Program-made: the position numbers and the translations under genes | Shown here: piece after piece, positions 1-7,912 of the stretch | How positions within the stretch are numbered: position 1 is the stretch's first letter | Layout of the letters: each line of letters opens with the position of its first letter | Origin: CAZEYT01 sp964516295 | GTDB taxonomy: Bacteria > Verrucomicrobiota > Verrucomicrobiia > Chthoniobacterales > Terrimicrobiaceae | Assembly (NCBI GenBank): GCA_964516295.1 | Contig: CAZEYT010000040.1 | Location: 1 to 26,120 of the forward strand | Direction: 5' to 3' | Length of the DNA: 26,120 bases | Notes under the pieces: generated by a model | Database searches by the model: none | Told to the model about the DNA's origin: nothing | What the model saw: the letters and a program-made list of their open reading frames with translations, nothing else

Positions 1-334
1 CGGAGATTTATGGAGTCCCGACAAAGGTTTTCAATCAAGCGATCAAGCGGAATGCCGAGAGATTTCGCGAGGACTTCCGGTTTCAACTGACGGCAGAGGA
101 ATGGGAAAACTTGAGGTCACAAATTGTGACTTCAAGTTTGGACGGCGAGAGACCGGAAGCTTTAAGGTCACAAATTGTGACCTTGGATGGAAAGGCGTCA
201 ACACGCCGAACCGGTCACAATCTGTGACCGGTTTCCACGGTGGCCGCCGCAAGCTCCCCTAAGCCTTCACCGAGCACGGAGCGACTATGGCCGCGACGGT
301 GCTCAACAGCCCGGAGGCAGTAACGATGAGTGTG
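1..334 (+). pseudogene. ORF6N-domain protein, 5'-truncated and frameshifted remnant
   Basis: The gene is cut by the window edge. From base 3 the frame reads EIYGVPTKVFNQAIKRNAER, then FREDFRFQLTAEEW and LRSQIVTSS, typical of the ORF6N DNA-binding domain found in phage-type antirepressor-like proteins. This frame ends at a TGA at 225-227. The continuation expected for the family is in a different frame: from 215 it reads SQSVTG, GGRRKLP, a TAA at 260-262, then AFTEHGATMAATVLNSPEAV up to about 334. So at least one frameshift (between about 185 and 214) and one in-frame stop break the gene. The C-terminal part of normal ORF6N proteins is not recognisable after 334. Seen: the motifs and the frame change. 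Known: the ORF6N family consensus LRSQ(F/I)VTS...GGRR..P.AFTEHG. Inferred: a decaying gene, though sequencing error cannot be excluded. Confidence 0.75.
110..233. repeat. Three copies of a palindrome around GGTCACAANNTGTGACC in the ORF6N remnant
   Basis: Three near-perfect palindromes sit at 110-136 (centre 123), 164-184 (centre 174) and 209-233 (centre 221). Copy 2 has the core ggtcacaaattgtgacc with flanking aa/tt. Copy 3 has 11-bp arms reading aaccggtcaca and its complement around a 3-base centre. Copies 1 and 2 are 51 bp apart, so both read RSQIVT in the same frame. Copies 2 and 3 are 47 bp apart, which throws copy 3 out of frame. The palindrome coincides with the codons for the family's own LRSQIVT motif, so the copies look like expansions of that segment. 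Confidence 0.75.
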
Positions 335-590
335 GCCACATGGAATTGTATTCAGAATAGCCGACCTGCCGAAAACTGCCCGGACTCCCGTGCTGTTATC
401 GGATTGGAATGATTTCACTGGCTTGTCCGGGGCTGCCGGGAGTCGGGTTTTCTGGAGCATTTGACCGGGCTTGTGGACATTGACCGCCTCCGGGATGTGA
501 TTTCACGGTTTTTGTCCGCGGGCAGGCGAGCCTGAAGGTCTTTACGAAGCCCGACTTGCGTGCGGCCCTAGGCCTTGCTACACCCGGTCC
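335..590. other. Gene-free stretch upstream of the PLD-like gene
   Basis: I see no convincing coding sequence, tRNA or terminator here. There is an imperfect direct repeat, TGATTTCAC followed by a TGTCCG-type stretch, at about 410-432 and 498-523. A small palindrome ggccctaggcc lies just before the PLD-like start. The stretch may be remains of the decayed gene plus the promoter of the following operon, but no clear -35/-10 pair stands out. Confidence 0.4.
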
Positions 591-1580
591 ATGTTCCTTC
601 CTGTTTCTCATGTGATTGTGCAACCGGACGATGGCACGGCTCCGGTGCTGGAGTTGATCCGCCTCGCGAAAGAAAGCCTGCTCATGAAGCAGTTCACGTT
701 CAGTGAGCCGGAGATCATGAAGGCCGTCGTCGACCGTCACAAAGCGGGGGTCGCCGTGCGAATCATGCTCAATCCGCAGCGCTCAGGCGGGGACCGGGCA
801 AATGATGAGACGTTTGCTTATTTCCAGAAAAACGGCGTCGATATCCGGTGGTCGAACCCGAAGTTTTACGTCACTCACGAGAAGTCGATCGTGGTGGACA
901 AGCGGGCGGCGCTCATAGCGACCTTCAATCTTTGCACGAAATACTTCACGCTCACGCGGGACTATGGCGTGATCGTGCAGGATCCGGTGAAGGTCGGACA
1001 GGTGGTGGAGGGATTCGAGGCCGATTGGGAGCATCGCGACTGGCATCCGTCGGCTCACGCCGGGCTCCTTTGGAGCAACAACAATTCGCGAGCGCTGATG
1101 TCAAAGTTCATTGATGCCGCGCAGGAAACGCTCGATGTGCAGCACCCAAAATTTGTGGATGCCACGATCCTCGACCGGCTTCTTGAGGCGCGGAATCGCG
1201 GGGTGGCCGTGCGGGTTCTCTGTGGCGGGAAGCACGGGATCAGCGACTGGGATATTCTCGATACCTTCTCGTCGCTTCGCGTGATGCACCGGGGCGGCAT
1301 CAAGGTGCACAAGCAAAAGAATTTTCGTCTTCATGCCAAGTTGCTCATTGCGGACCGGGCGCATGCGTTGGTGGGTTCGATGAACATCGACCGTTCGGCC
1401 TTCGACCTCCGCCGCGAACTGGGCACGACCATCACCGATCCCGGAGTTGTGAAGCGGCTTGGGGATGTTTTTGAGGAGGACTGGGAATCGTCACGGCGCT
1501 ATGAAGCGCCCGATCCGCTGGATCCCTCGCTCCACCACGAAGAGGATTTTCCGCATGACGCCGACCTCACCCACGAGTGA
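591..1580 (+). CDS. Phospholipase D-like / cardiolipin synthase-family protein
   Basis: This 329-residue protein has two HKD phosphodiesterase motifs (HxKx4D): H96-K98-D103 (HEKSIVVD) and H248-K250-D255 (HAKLLIAD). Each is followed by the usual small-polar element (TFN and SMN). Two complete HKD motifs make a full active site in one chain, as in bacterial cardiolipin synthases and related phosphatidyl-transferases. It lacks the N-terminal membrane segments of classic ClsA, so it resembles the soluble or peripheral ClsB/ClsC-like members. The ATG at 591 lacks an obvious ribosome-binding site. A GTG at 612 is an alternative that would lose only seven residues. Its 3' end overlaps the next gene by 26 bp. 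The substrate cannot be told from sequence; nucleic-acid or lipid phosphodiester chemistry are both possible. Confidence 0.85.
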   Translation: MFLPVSHVIVQPDDGTAPVLELIRLAKESLLMKQFTFSEPEIMKAVVDRHKAGVAVRIMLNPQRSGGDRANDETFAYFQKNGVDIRWSNPKFYVTHEKSIVVDKRAALIATFNLCTKYFTLTRDYGVIVQDPVKVGQVVEGFEADWEHRDWHPSAHAGLLWSNNNSRALMSKFIDAAQETLDVQHPKFVDATILDRLLEARNRGVAVRVLCGGKHGISDWDILDTFSSLRVMHRGGIKVHKQKNFRLHAKLLIADRAHALVGSMNIDRSAFDLRRELGTTITDPGVVKRLGDVFEEDWESSRRYEAPDPLDPSLHHEEDFPHDADLTHE

Positions 1581-2130
1581 GCCCGTTGCGGGGCGTCCGT
1601 CGCTTCTCGAACTCGCGCTGACGTTCAACCACATCGCTCTGGCATCCTTCGGTGGCGGACTCTCCGCCTGGTCGCGCGAGGTCGTGGTCGTCGAGAAAAA
1701 GTGGATGTCCGATCCGGAATTCCTCAGCGCGCTGACGATGTGCCGCATCCTCCCCGGGGCCAATCAGGTGAATCTGGCCGTTTTTGTCGGAAACAAGATG
1801 GGCGGCATCCCGGGAGCGTTCGCGGCGATTTTCGGACTCACTCTGGTGCCGGTGATTCTGATTCTTGCGCTGGGCTTCGGGTATTTTGCCTACCATGAGG
1901 TGCCGGCCTTGCAGAACATTCTTCGCGGAGCCGCCGCGGCCGCCGTGGCGCTGACGCTCTCGATGGCGATCAAGACGGGACAAAAATGTCTTGGCGGAGT
2001 GATCCCGATTCTCCTCTTTGCGGCGATTTTTCTTCTGAACGGCATCTTTCGCTGGCACCTCGTTCCCTGCCTCGCGCTTCTGGCTCCTCTCAGTCTGGCG
2101 TGGGCGTGGCCCCGCCTGAAGAAATCATGA
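1555..2130 (+). CDS. Chromate transporter family protein, first half-size subunit
   Basis: The 191-residue product is a single CHR domain (Chromate_transp family). It opens with FNHIALASFGGG, the hallmark N-terminal motif, then EKKWM and ILPGANQVNLAVFVG, followed by hydrophobic segments that could form five or six membrane helices. Full-length ChrA has two such domains in one chain; here each half is a separate gene, as in the known short-chain CHR pairs such as B. subtilis YwrA/YwrB. I chose the ATG at 1555 because it has an AGAGGA-type site upstream and begins just before the domain. An earlier in-frame ATG at 1459 would lie deep inside the PLD-like gene. The reading frame stops at 2128-2130, overlapping the next start. 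The family exports chromate by proton or anion exchange, but many members have unproven substrates. Confidence 0.85.
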   Translation: MTPTSPTSEPVAGRPSLLELALTFNHIALASFGGGLSAWSREVVVVEKKWMSDPEFLSALTMCRILPGANQVNLAVFVGNKMGGIPGAFAAIFGLTLVPVILILALGFGYFAYHEVPALQNILRGAAAAAVALTLSMAIKTGQKCLGGVIPILLFAAIFLLNGIFRWHLVPCLALLAPLSLAWAWPRLKKS

Positions 2131-2681
2131 ACCTCCGGACGTTTCTCCATATCTTCACGTTGTTCACGTCGCTTTCGCTGCTCTCGATCGGCGGCGGGAA
2201 TACGGTGATCCCGGAAATGCACCTGAAGGCCGTGCGGGATTATGAATGGATGACAGACAATCAATTCGCCGACATCTTCGCAATTTCGCAGGCTGCGCCC
2301 GGACCGAGCATTTTGATTGTGACCCTCGTCGGCTACAAAGCCGGACTCGGAGCCGGGTGGGGGCAGGTCTCCGGAATTCTTGGCGGTCTCTTGGCGACCC
2401 TGGCGATGATGGTTCCGGCGGGTGTTCTGGTTTACTTGGTCGCCCGTGTTTGGGAGAGTGCGAAGGATTCTCCATTGCGGCATGCGGTCGAAAAGGGATT
2501 CGCGCCCCTTACGGTCGGTCTTGTCCTGGCCAGCGGTTGGGTGATGAGCAGAGCGGCGGACCATGGTTGGCAGGCGTGGGTTCTCACCGGCGTTTGCACG
2601 GTGATTTTCACGACCACAAAAATCAACCCGCTGATCATTGTGACGATTGCCGGCTTCATTGGCTGGTTGGGGTGGATCTGA
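2127..2681 (+). CDS. Chromate transporter family protein, second half-size subunit
   Basis: This is a 184-residue CHR-domain protein. Its N-terminus has the motif SLLSIGGGNTVIPEM, then WMTDNQFADIFAISQAAPGP, the second conserved CHR signature, and several hydrophobic helices. The start ATG (2127-2129) overlaps the stop of the preceding half-gene in an ATGA arrangement, implying translational coupling and equal expression. The pair probably assembles as an antiparallel heterodimer, as established for other short CHR pairs. The spacing to the lipoprotein gene downstream is 10 bp, so it probably belongs to the same transcript. Confidence 0.87.
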   Translation: MNLRTFLHIFTLFTSLSLLSIGGGNTVIPEMHLKAVRDYEWMTDNQFADIFAISQAAPGPSILIVTLVGYKAGLGAGWGQVSGILGGLLATLAMMVPAGVLVYLVARVWESAKDSPLRHAVEKGFAPLTVGLVLASGWVMSRAADHGWQAWVLTGVCTVIFTTTKINPLIIVTIAGFIGWLGWI

Positions 2682-2691
2682 GCGAAGGGCG

Positions 2692-3918
2692 ATGAGACGG
2701 CTTTTTCAAACGATCGTTGCCGGTTTGTTTCTGGCGTCTCTTGCAGGATGCACGCTGCTGGATCTCCGAACGCAGGATGAGCGCATTGGCCGGACGGGCT
2801 TTGTTGCGGTCGAGGTGACGTCACCGCCCGGCTCGGTGCCGGTCTATGCGATGGCGGTTTCGAGTTCTGGAAAGGTTGTGGGAGCGGAGCGCGTGGGCAC
2901 GGATCGGTTCGCGACGTTTGCCCTTCCGAAGAGTGAGACCTTCACGGTCCTCGTCTTCGCCGATGCCAATCGCAACCGCCGCTTTGACGTTGGCGAACGA
3001 TCTGCCGTGCGTCGCGACGTGATGCCGGTGCCGTTGGGGGATCCCTCGCAAAAGGCGCGCTTGATCCGAATGGCCGTGGGACGATTTTCCAGCGACTATC
3101 CCGCGGGTCTCGATGTTCCTTCCGCAGCCGGTGCCGCGGTGGTCCTGACCGCTGGCGATGTGGCGAACCTGAACGATGCGAGGTTCCAGCCCGAGACCGG
3201 CACCCGTGGCTTGTGGGAGCCGGAGACGGCTCTTCTCGCCGGACACACCGGACTCTATTTGAACGAGCCCTTTGATTCCTCGAAAATCCCGGTCGTATTC
3301 GTACACGGCATCGGGGGCTCGCCGCAGGATTTCAAGCAATTGATCCCGCGACTCGACCGTTCCCGATATCAGGCGTGGTTTTTTGCATATCCCTCCGGTT
3401 TCCGGCTTGGCAAGGCCTCCACGGCGCTCGCATCGCTTTTGGATCTCACGATGAGGCGCTACGATGTGGAGCAGGTCCACATTGTGGCGCACAGCATGGG
3501 CGGGCTGGTCTCGCGGGATGCGATTTTCAAGATTTCCGAGCTCCGCGGCGGTCGGCCTGTGGGCCGCTTTATCAGTATCTCGACTCCATGGGGCGGGCAT
3601 GGGGCGGCGAAGAGCGGCCTGCGGCATCTCCGCTATCCGGTGCCTTCGTGGATCGACATGGCTCCGGGCAGCGCGTTCCTGACCGGGATCTGGAAGAACA
3701 AGCTCCCGTGTCCACATTGGCTGATCTTCGGCTTTGATACCAAGCCGCTGCCGTGGCTCACCCTGAACAATGACACAGTCGTCGATTTGGAAAGCACGCT
3801 CTATTTGCCGGCCCAGGAACAGGCGGTGCGTGTCGTCGGCTTGAAGAAAGACCACGAGAGCATTCTTTTTTCCCCGGAAACGGCCTTGAAGATGAACGGG
3901 TTCCTCATCGCCCGCTGA
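2692..3918 (+). CDS. Lipoprotein alpha/beta hydrolase (lipase/esterase-like) with N-terminal beta domain
   Basis: The 408-residue protein begins with a lipoprotein signal peptide: MRRLF basic start, hydrophobic core and lipobox LAGC with the lipidated cysteine at position 20. Residues about 35-130 look like a small beta-sandwich with a loop DANRNRRFDVGE (91-102) resembling a calcium-binding DxNxN..D.GE loop. The alpha/beta-hydrolase domain follows from about 195: VVFVHGIGGS (oxyanion region), the nucleophile elbow AHSMG with Ser268 (the AxSxG variant seen in some lipases), a plausible Asp361 (NNDTVV) and His388 (KKDHES). It is expected to be anchored in the envelope and to act on lipids or esters. 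The ATG at 2692 follows GAAGGGCG. An upstream in-frame TTG at 2647 would bury the signal peptide. Its 3' end converges with the NYN gene, 5 bp apart. Confidence 0.85.
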   Translation: MRRLFQTIVAGLFLASLAGCTLLDLRTQDERIGRTGFVAVEVTSPPGSVPVYAMAVSSSGKVVGAERVGTDRFATFALPKSETFTVLVFADANRNRRFDVGERSAVRRDVMPVPLGDPSQKARLIRMAVGRFSSDYPAGLDVPSAAGAAVVLTAGDVANLNDARFQPETGTRGLWEPETALLAGHTGLYLNEPFDSSKIPVVFVHGIGGSPQDFKQLIPRLDRSRYQAWFFAYPSGFRLGKASTALASLLDLTMRRYDVEQVHIVAHSMGGLVSRDAIFKISELRGGRPVGRFISISTPWGGHGAAKSGLRHLRYPVPSWIDMAPGSAFLTGIWKNKLPCPHWLIFGFDTKPLPWLTLNNDTVVDLESTLYLPAQEQAVRVVGLKKDHESILFSPETALKMNGFLIAR

Positions 3919-3923
3919 GGTGC

Positions 3924-4723
3924 TCAGGGCTCGGTGATGGGATCCGGCGCTTTTTTGGGCCGCTTTTTATTGCGCACCCAAACGATTGTTTGCGCGCCGT
4001 TTTGGGACTGGCGGACTTCGAAGAGATCGATGGCGCGAAAAAGATCGCTGAGTTTTTTAAATCCGTAGTTCCGTTGATCGATGGGCGAGTGATTGGAGAT
4101 GTGCGTGCCGACGGCCCCGAGGGGAGCCCAGCCGTCGTCGGTTTCGGTCTCGACGGCTTCGATCGCCCCGCGAAGCGTGTTCATGAGCTTGGTGTCGCCT
4201 TTCAATTTCACGGGATCGGTCGCCCGCTGCGTGCGGGTTTCCTTGGATTGCCGGTCCTCATCGAGCAGGAGGAAACGCGAGCAACTGTTCACAAACGGCT
4301 CCGGCGCCTTCTGGCCGCCAAAGCCAAACACCTCCTTGCCGTCGGCGCGCAGACGCTGGACGAGCGGGGTGAAATCCGCGTCGGACGAGACCAGACAGAA
4401 CGCATCGACGTTCTTCGTGAAAAGAATGTCCATGGCGTCGATGACCAGCGCGATATCGGTCGCGTTTTTTCCTTTCACGAGATCGAACTGCTGGACCGGC
4501 TGGATGGCGAANNNNNNNNNNNNNNNNNNNNNNNNNNNNNNNNNNNNNNNNNNNNNNNNNNNNNNNNNNNNNNNNNNNNNNNNNNNNNNNNNNNNNNNNN
4601 NNNNNNNNNNNCGACGCCCAGAGTCGCGAGTTCGGTGATGACAAAGTCGATTTTGGCCGCGGGCGCATTGTCCGCGTCGATCAGCATGGCGATGTTCTTC
4701 TTTTCGGCGGGAGGAACAATCAT
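3924..4723 (-). CDS. NYN-domain / OST-HTH (LOTUS) protein, interrupted by the assembly gap
   Basis: The N-terminal piece (4723 down to 4613) reads MLIDADNAPAAKIDFVITE, the first acidic motif of NYN (PIN-like) domains. After the N gap the piece from 4511 reads FAIQPVQQFDLVKGKNATD, IALVIDAMDILF and FCLVSSDADFTPLVQRLR, the rest of the NYN domain with its catalytic-type aspartates. The C-terminus (LMNTLRGAIEAV...GWAPLGAVGTHISN...YGFKKLSDLF) matches the OST-HTH/LOTUS domain. The family combines a putative RNase domain with an RNA-binding domain; the role in bacteria is poorly known. The two sides are in different frames only because the N run has an arbitrary length. The start ATG at 4721-4723 is 12 bp downstream of the HdeD-like gene, so the two are probably co-transcribed. 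Confidence 0.85.
4512..4611. other. Assembly gap of exactly 100 N
   Basis: A run of exactly 100 N, the conventional placeholder for a scaffold join of unknown length. It lies inside the NYN domain. Reading the protein on both sides requires a missing length of 2 modulo 3, so the true gap is not 100 bases if the gene is intact. Confidence 0.98.
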
Positions 4724-4735
4724 GGCCAGTCGGTT

Positions 4736-5293
4736 CTATGCCGTGGCCGCGGGGCGCTTCGGCGCGCCGAGTCCGAGTGCGATAAGCGATGAGCCGTTGA
4801 AGATCATGTTGATCCCGAAGAGAAGTCCGAGCACCCAGGCGCTGTCACCCGGCCAGCGGACATAGACCATGATGCCGAGAACGATGGATGCGATCCCGCT
4901 GACGAGGGTCCAGACCCAGCCGGCGTGTTCGCGAAGTTTGAACGCCGTGGCGGCAAGAAAGACGCCCTCCACGATCAGAAAAATGGCGAGGATGAGTGTG
5001 ATGACCGCCACGCCCGACGCGACACACACGAGCAGGGCAATTCCCGCCGCGATCCGGATGAGGCCCGAAATGATCTCGAGAAACCGGTGGGTCGTATGCT
5101 TGCCGAAAATCCCGACGGCAACCGCAATGACGCCGCTGACGAGAGCAAACGCCCCGAGCAATTGCGCGATGGCGATGGAAAAGACAAACGGGAAGCTCAT
5201 GGCGGCAAAGCCGACGAAAAAGGAGAGAAAGCCTCCAAAAAGGAGCCAACCGCGACTTTGGGAGAGAGCTGCTTGGGTGTCTTGGGAACTCAT
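4736..5293 (-). CDS. HdeD-like membrane protein (DUF308 family)
   Basis: This is a 185-residue protein with about six hydrophobic segments arranged as repeated pairs. Examples are GWLLFGGFLSFFVGFAAMSF, FALVSGVIAVAVGIF, LIRIAAGIALLVC, ITLILAIFLIVEGVFLA, WTLVSGIASIVLGIMVYV and AWVLGLLFGINMIFNG. The repeating L..G..........G(I/V) pattern and the length fit the HdeD/DUF308 family of inner-membrane proteins, whose E. coli founder is linked to acid resistance. I chose the ATG at 5291-5293 because the residues upstream in this frame are charged and low-complexity, and because membrane segment 1 starts about 14 residues later. The function here is unknown. Confidence 0.8.
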   Translation of the reverse strand: MSSQDTQAALSQSRGWLLFGGFLSFFVGFAAMSFPFVFSIAIAQLLGAFALVSGVIAVAVGIFGKHTTHRFLEIISGLIRIAAGIALLVCVASGVAVITLILAIFLIVEGVFLAATAFKLREHAGWVWTLVSGIASIVLGIMVYVRWPGDSAWVLGLLFGINMIFNGSSLIALGLGAPKRPAATA

Positions 5294-5416
5294 AAGACCC
5301 CGAGTCTTCCGCGCTTCCGGGAAATGGCAATCCTTTTGTCCGACCCGGGCGCTCCGTGTTCGGGCCTCGGAGAAGGCCGGGCTTGAGAAACGGACGGCTT
5401 TGTGCAGCATCCGGGC

Positions 5417-5881
5417 ATGAAGTCTTTGATTCTCGTGGGTCTCGCGGTTCTTTTGAGTGGATGTCTCGTTTCTCCGGTCGAGCGCGAAGGCGGGCCGGGC
5501 TCGGTGACTGTCGCCAATACCAATCCCGGAGCGATTGAGCGTGCGGCCGTGTTTGCCTTTCAAAAAGCCGGTTACTCCCGCGGACCGTCGGGGTTTCCGC
5601 AGTGGATCTCGTTTGACCGACGATCCGGGGCGTTTGGCGAGCTCATGTTCGGCAGCTATGGCCGCGAGACCACGTTTCGTGTGCGGGTAGACATGTTGCC
5701 GATTCCGGGCACCAACGATTTTCGCCTCGTGCCGCGGGTGTCGCGGGTGAGTCAGGCCGGGGTGGTGGGATTCGAGCGCGATACCAAAATGCTTGGGTTC
5801 TGGGCCGGGCAGTTCCGTCCGATCATGCGCGAGATCCAGCAGGAGGCGGCGAACGCCGGGGGCGGTGGATTCCGCCGCTGA
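5417..5881 (+). CDS. Small lipoprotein of unknown function
   Basis: The 154-residue protein starts MKSLILVGLAVLLSGCLVS, a clear lipoprotein signal with lipobox LSGC. The mature part (IERAAVFAFQKAGYSRGPSG, then ISFDRRSGAFGELMFGSYG and TTFRVRVDM..IPGTNDFRLVPRV) looks like a compact alpha-beta domain. I do not recognise a named family. An in-frame start at 5402 would add five residues, but 5417 gives the normal short basic start of a signal peptide. It is divergent from the HdeD-like gene (123-bp spacer) and convergent with der (24-bp spacer). Confidence 0.75.
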   Translation: MKSLILVGLAVLLSGCLVSPVEREGGPGSVTVANTNPGAIERAAVFAFQKAGYSRGPSGFPQWISFDRRSGAFGELMFGSYGRETTFRVRVDMLPIPGTNDFRLVPRVSRVSQAGVVGFERDTKMLGFWAGQFRPIMREIQQEAANAGGGGFRR

Positions 5882-5905
5882 CGGACCCGGCGGTTTCTCC
5901 GGACG

Positions 5906-7270
5906 TCAGGTCTCGCGGGCGTGGGCGTCGCGTCCTTCGCGGCCGCGGAGCCGGATCAAAATCGGCAATCCGGGAAACTCCCATTTGTCGCGGATTCGTG
6001 CGCAGAGGTAGTTCACGTAGCTCTCCGGGAGCAGGCGCGGATCGTTCACGAACAGGGCGAAGAGCGGAACGGGAATGGTGCCGGGTTGGTTCGTCTGTGT
6101 CGCGTAGAGGATTTTGAAACGTCGGTTCCCGCGGGTTGGCGGGGCCTGACGATCCATGGCCGCCCGAAGGACGCGGTTCAACTCGCCAGTTCCGGCCCGT
6201 CGCGTGGCGTGCTGGCGGACTTTCTCGACCATGGTAAACAGACGCCGGACATTCTCGCCGGTCTTCGCCGAAAGAATGACCACCGGCGCATAATCGAGAA
6301 AGAAAAGCTCGCGGCGCACGCGCTCGACATGCTCGCGAAGCAACTCCGCATCGCGCGTGCCCGGCGGGGCGATGAGATCCCATTTGTTGAGGGCGATGAT
6401 GGCCGGTTTCTTCGCTGCCTGGATGAGGCCTGCGATTTTCTTATCCTGTGCGGTGACCCCCGACGTGGCGTCAATGACGAGAATGTTGAGCTCGGCGCGG
6501 GCGATGGTTTTTTCCGAGCGCATCACGCTGAAGACCTCGACCGAAGTATTGTGGCGCGAGCGGTGACGGATCCCGGCGGTATCGCAGAGGATGTAAGCCC
6601 GTCCATCCCGTTCCGTGGCGATGTCCACGGCGTCGCGGGTGGTTCCCGGCACATCGCTCACGATCGTGCGCTTGTCGTCCAGAATGGCATTTACCAACGA
6701 TGACTTCCCGACATTTGGCCTCCCCACGATCGCGAGGCGCGGTGCGGGCGGACCCTCGGAGTCGCCGGATTCATCGCCCTCGGGGAAGAGACGTTCGACC
6801 ATTTCCACCAAGTCCGATGTCCCCCGTCCGTGGGCCGCACTGACCATCACACTGTGCTCGAAACCCAGCCGGGAAAACTCATAGCCCCGCATCTCATGGC
6901 GTTCCGTGTCCACTTTGTTGATCACCAAAATGACGGGACGGCCGGACGTGCGGATGAGCGTCGCCAGCTCGGAATCGACCGGTGTGATTCCATCCTGGGC
7001 ATCGGTGACGAAGAGGATGACGTCCGCACTCTCGATGGCGATGTAGGCCCCCTCGCGGGTCGGCTCCGCAAATTCGGGATCCGGCTCGGAGCCGATGCCG
7101 CCGGTATCGACGATTTCAAACGGCTGTCTTCCCAGTTTGCAGACCGAAACAATCCGGTCGCGGGTGACGCCCGGTTGGTCGTGAACGATGGAGATCATTC
7201 GCCCGGCCAGGCGGTTGAAGAGAGCAGATTTGCCGACATTGGGCCGGCCGACGATGGCGACATTGCGCAT
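5906..7270 (-). CDS. der: Ribosome-assembly GTPase Der (EngA)
   Basis: The 454-residue protein has the tandem GTPase architecture unique to Der. The first G domain has GRPNVGKS at 8-15, DTGG at 55-58 and NKVD at 118-121. The second has GRPNVGKS at 183-190, PGTTRDAVD, DTAGI and NKWD. The C-terminal KH-like domain contains RRFKILYATQ and PLFALFVNDPRLLPESYVNY. Der acts in maturation of the 50S ribosomal subunit and is essential in most bacteria. The ATG at 7270 begins directly at the domain. The same frame stays open upstream into pgsA, but that part is out-of-frame shadow. It sits 11 bp downstream of the pgsA-like gene on the same strand. Confidence 0.96.
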   Translation of the reverse strand: MRNVAIVGRPNVGKSALFNRLAGRMISIVHDQPGVTRDRIVSVCKLGRQPFEIVDTGGIGSEPDPEFAEPTREGAYIAIESADVILFVTDAQDGITPVDSELATLIRTSGRPVILVINKVDTERHEMRGYEFSRLGFEHSVMVSAAHGRGTSDLVEMVERLFPEGDESGDSEGPPAPRLAIVGRPNVGKSSLVNAILDDKRTIVSDVPGTTRDAVDIATERDGRAYILCDTAGIRHRSRHNTSVEVFSVMRSEKTIARAELNILVIDATSGVTAQDKKIAGLIQAAKKPAIIALNKWDLIAPPGTRDAELLREHVERVRRELFFLDYAPVVILSAKTGENVRRLFTMVEKVRQHATRRAGTGELNRVLRAAMDRQAPPTRGNRRFKILYATQTNQPGTIPVPLFALFVNDPRLLPESYVNYLCARIRDKWEFPGLPILIRLRGREGRDAHARET

Positions 7271-7281
7271 GATAAAAAAAA

Positions 7282-7851
7282 CTAGTGGGGCTGGTCGTGG
7301 TGGCGGAGCTGGGAAATGCCCCTTGCAATGTAAACCGCACCACTCGCCAGCGTGAACGCTCCGGCGACGTAAACAGAAATCAAGTGCCAGGGCAACTGCA
7401 GCATCACCCACGCGATGGCGATCATCTGCGTCGCGGTAGCGGCTTTTCCGGTCCATGCGGGTCGCACATCGAGTTTGTGCTCCAGATGAAAAAGCACGGC
7501 GCAGCCGGTGAGGATCACGGCATCCCGCGCGATTACGAGGACCGGAAACCAAATGGGAAAGGCATACGTCCATTTGCTTAGGCTGAGAGTGATGATGGCA
7601 GTGAGGAGCAAGCCCTTGTCGGCGATGGGATCCAGCGTCGCGCCGAGCTTCGAGCGTTGCGCGAACCGGCGCGCCACCCACCCATCGAGGCCGTCGGTCA
7701 CCGAGGCGGTGAGAAATGTCAAAATGGCCGCCCACCGAAAAATCTCTTCCGGGGCCCCGTCCTCCACGCTCTTGCCATAGTAAATCGCAAACAGCACGAA
7801 GACCGGAATCAGGAGAATCCGGACGATGGTGATCTGGTTGGCGATGGTCAC
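7282..7851 (-). CDS. pgsA: CDP-alcohol phosphatidyltransferase (phosphatidylglycerophosphate synthase-like)
   Basis: The 189-residue membrane protein carries the full CDP-alcohol phosphotransferase motif DxxDGxxARx8GxxxDxxxD: D53, D56, G57, A60, R61, G70, D74 and D78. The N-terminus MTIANQITIVRILLIPVF is typical of PgsA, which makes phosphatidylglycerophosphate from CDP-diacylglycerol and glycerol-3-phosphate. Several hydrophobic segments follow. The start codon is GTG (7849-7851), preceded by a GGAG site; no better ATG exists. Substrate within the family (glycerol-3-phosphate against another alcohol) is inferred from the N-terminus and length, not proven. It leads a two-gene unit with der. 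Confidence 0.85.
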   Translation of the reverse strand: MTIANQITIVRILLIPVFVLFAIYYGKSVEDGAPEEIFRWAAILTFLTASVTDGLDGWVARRFAQRSKLGATLDPIADKGLLLTAIITLSLSKWTYAFPIWFPVLVIARDAVILTGCAVLFHLEHKLDVRPAWTGKAATATQMIAIAWVMLQLPWHLISVYVAGAFTLASGAVYIARGISQLRHHDQPH

Positions 7852-7912
7852 GTCTCCAACCTAACCCGCCCGCGCCACGCGGCAATGCCTTTGGTCGGAG
7901 GGGCAGGGGCCC

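Noticed and set aside
110..233. CRISPR array or integron-like repeats
   Set aside because: Only three short palindromes are present, inside a coding motif, with degenerate flanks and no uniform spacers.
410..523. Imperfect direct repeat as a mobile-element boundary
   Set aside because: Copies are short and poorly matched, with no transposase or target-site duplication.
4475..4723. Frameshift mutation in the NYN gene
   Set aside because: The frame difference spans the 100-N placeholder, whose length is arbitrary, so no mutation can be claimed.
5906..7885. A 659-residue open frame on the minus strand that covers der and extends upstream
   Set aside because: Only the part from 7270 down matches Der. 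The upstream part is an out-of-frame shadow of the pgsA-like gene, which has its own complete catalytic motif.
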